The notes under the pieces were generated by a model. The model was not told the DNA's origin, searched no databases, and worked only from the letters and a program-made list of their open reading frames with translations. Positions 63,701 through 64,000 of a stretch of DNA of 64,000 nt are shown in pieces (the stretch's first letter is position 1; each line of letters starts with the position of its first letter). This DNA comes from CBDCWT01 sp965223305 (GTDB lineage: Bacteria > Planctomycetota > Planctomycetia > Pirellulales > Pirellulaceae): positions 1-64,000 of the forward strand of contig CBDCWT010000082.1 in assembly GCA_965223305.1 (NCBI GenBank). Direction: 5' to 3'. The translations under genes and the position numbers were made by a program.

Positions 63701-63972
63701 ACCAGCGGCTGGCCACGGGACTGACGACGCGCGAAGCCATCATCGACGCCGCCAAGACCCGCTTGCGGCCGATCATCATGACCTCACTGACGACCTGGTT
63801 GGCTTTGTTGCCGATGGCCGTTGGGTTTGGTGGAGGCGACGCGAATGTGCCCTTGGCGCGGGCGATCATTGGCGGCGTGCTGGGAGCTACGGTCTTGTCG
63901 CTGGTGGTGGTCCCCTGCCTCTACGTGATTTTGAAACGCGGCCCCGCAGCGCCACAGCCCGCCCAGGCGTAG
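60742..63972 (+). CDS. RND-family efflux permease
   Basis: 1076 residues from GTG at 60742 with AGGAG nearby. Typical RND build: an N-terminal helix (YLVIVLALVVVVVGITSYQK), porter domain (FYPGMPPEVMERDI, QAIQGVIAPAVYGG), helices 2-6 (AGMVVLLFLRSFRSAVIIF; LGGVALAVGILVDQSIVVLE), repeat of the same layout in the second half (VVLVYLVMVAQFRSFVDPIV; MTGIVVEYSIVLIDFANQ). The usual Asp-Asp pair in helix 4 reads Asp-Gln. It expels substrates using the proton gradient with a membrane-fusion partner, likely encoded downstream. The substrate is unknown. Confidence 0.9.
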   Translation: MIRAALNNPYLVIVLALVVVVVGITSYQKIPADLLPIFKTPAVQIVTFYPGMPPEVMERDIMSRLERWTGQSVGIEHQEAKAMPGVCIVKDFFREDISSDTAMSQVTSYAVSDMFYLPPGTIPPMVMPFDPTASVPLCLVTVSNPQMNEKELYDIAYFELRNQLQAIQGVIAPAVYGGKLRRILCYLDRQKLEARGLSLMDVQQALLKQNVLIPAGNAKMGDVDFQIFTNALTDTVEEINYTPIKIVGGAPVLLRDVGEARDAGQIQSNVVRINQKRQVYIPIYRQPGANTIQIVNSINERLQRIGQRLKSMNADNPKMQTLVLSVVMDQSQGVRQSIHGLQVAAGLGAGLAGMVVLLFLRSFRSAVIIFLAIPLSVLAAVVALFYTGDTINAMTLGGVALAVGILVDQSIVVLENVVRHVQMGKEPLSAALDGAGEVAMPVLVSTITFCVVFYPIVFLSGLARFLFTPLAVAASFSILASYVIAMTLVPAYCARFLGQQRRGRSEPGQESWLLRSFGGLLSLAISCRYLVVLLSIALLVGAGALLQQMGTELFPPVDSGQFTIYVRLPSGTRIERTEVTLAGVEQVLMETLGEADPGFALGEELAPQSALQMVISNIGVLMDWPAAYTPNTGPMDAFVLVQLKDKPDRPNVFTVVSDLRQKLQTAFPGVEFAFDTGGMLTAALNMGEPSPIHFQITGSKLETAQEIARIIKQEAEQVEGAVDVRVAQRMDYPTLEVKMDRVLAAYQGVNVDDVMKNLVSATNSSINFDPAFWIDPRNGNHYFMGVQYAEHDINSFETLRNVPITGEGSMRPVLLRNVAQIEQGTGPAVINHRNITRATDIYANVLPGWDIGSVVAAMEERLESRPELGLEVLQTERGKEYNVGGDYAGQGYALQMQGEVRSMRESFTQFANGLAIAVVLVYLVMVAQFRSFVDPIVILLSVPLGFIGVVLLLWLTGSNLSIMSFMGVIMMTGIVVEYSIVLIDFANQRLATGLTTREAIIDAAKTRLRPIIMTSLTTWLALLPMAVGFGGGDANVPLARAIIGGVLGATVLSLVVVPCLYVILKRGPAAPQPAQA

Positions 63973-64000
63973 CACAGAGGACAAGGGGATGCACGAATCG

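Overview
The window looks like two unrelated genomes joined at about 11.13-11.18 kb. Bases 1 to about 11,130 are visibly richer in G+C. Their genes have a Myxococcota (deltaproteobacterial) flavour: a zinc-ribbon Ser/Thr kinase with a Pro-rich tail, a TPR/PEGA/beta-barrel protein, a PilZ protein, an Eis-like acetyltransferase, a FabL-like reductase, a PHP phosphoesterase, and a Nudix/M14-carboxypeptidase pair. From about 11,150 to the end the DNA is planctomycetal (Pirellulales-like). It carries DUF1549/DUF1553 and DUF1501 genes, a sulfatase, a PEP-CTERM protein, an EF-hand protein, a kinase-SUMF1-hydrolase fusion, and several intergenic hairpin repeat families. The join cuts a gene on each side and has no mobile element, so an assembly chimera is the simplest explanation.

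First segment, left to right: a 5' fragment of a membrane-anchored AMMECR1-like/toroid protein (minus), a TPR-PEGA barrel protein (plus), a Ser/Thr kinase (minus), FabL-like (plus), then a minus-strand run of M14 peptidase, Nudix hydrolase, PHP protein and Eis-like acetyltransferase, then PilZ (plus). Five of these genes are broken by six apparent single-base insertions, mostly in G/C runs, which look like sequencing errors.

Second segment: 3' end of a large planctomycetal protein and a PAC2 protein; a minus-strand run of PhoD-like phosphatase, TPR-thioredoxin-like protein, MoaD-like protein, degenerate E1-like protein, VWA protein, canonical ThiF/MoeB, GH2-like fragment and uvrA; an RlmM-like methyltransferase and EF-hand protein; transketolase; a redoxin with an in-frame TGA where the first Cys of CxxC is expected; ftsH; dxr-rseP; a sulfatase, an SDR and a PEP-CTERM protein; a DUF1549/1553-DUF1501 pair; a double-parvulin foldase; CYTH; citrate synthase; the giant kinase; sdhCAB; a response regulator; carA; an AlaC-like aminotransferase broken by three +1 shifts; and an RND permease.

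The core metabolism is coherent: gltA and sdhCAB (TCA cycle), tkt (pentose phosphate), dxr (isoprenoids), carA (arginine/pyrimidines), alaC (alanine). ftsH, rseP and the parvulin serve envelope and protein quality control. The most interesting points are the candidate selenoprotein redoxin at 30,338-30,899, the gene group that pairs a MoaD-like carrier with one active-looking and one degenerate E1 (17,603-21,764), and a 180-bp foldback element present in two inverted copies.
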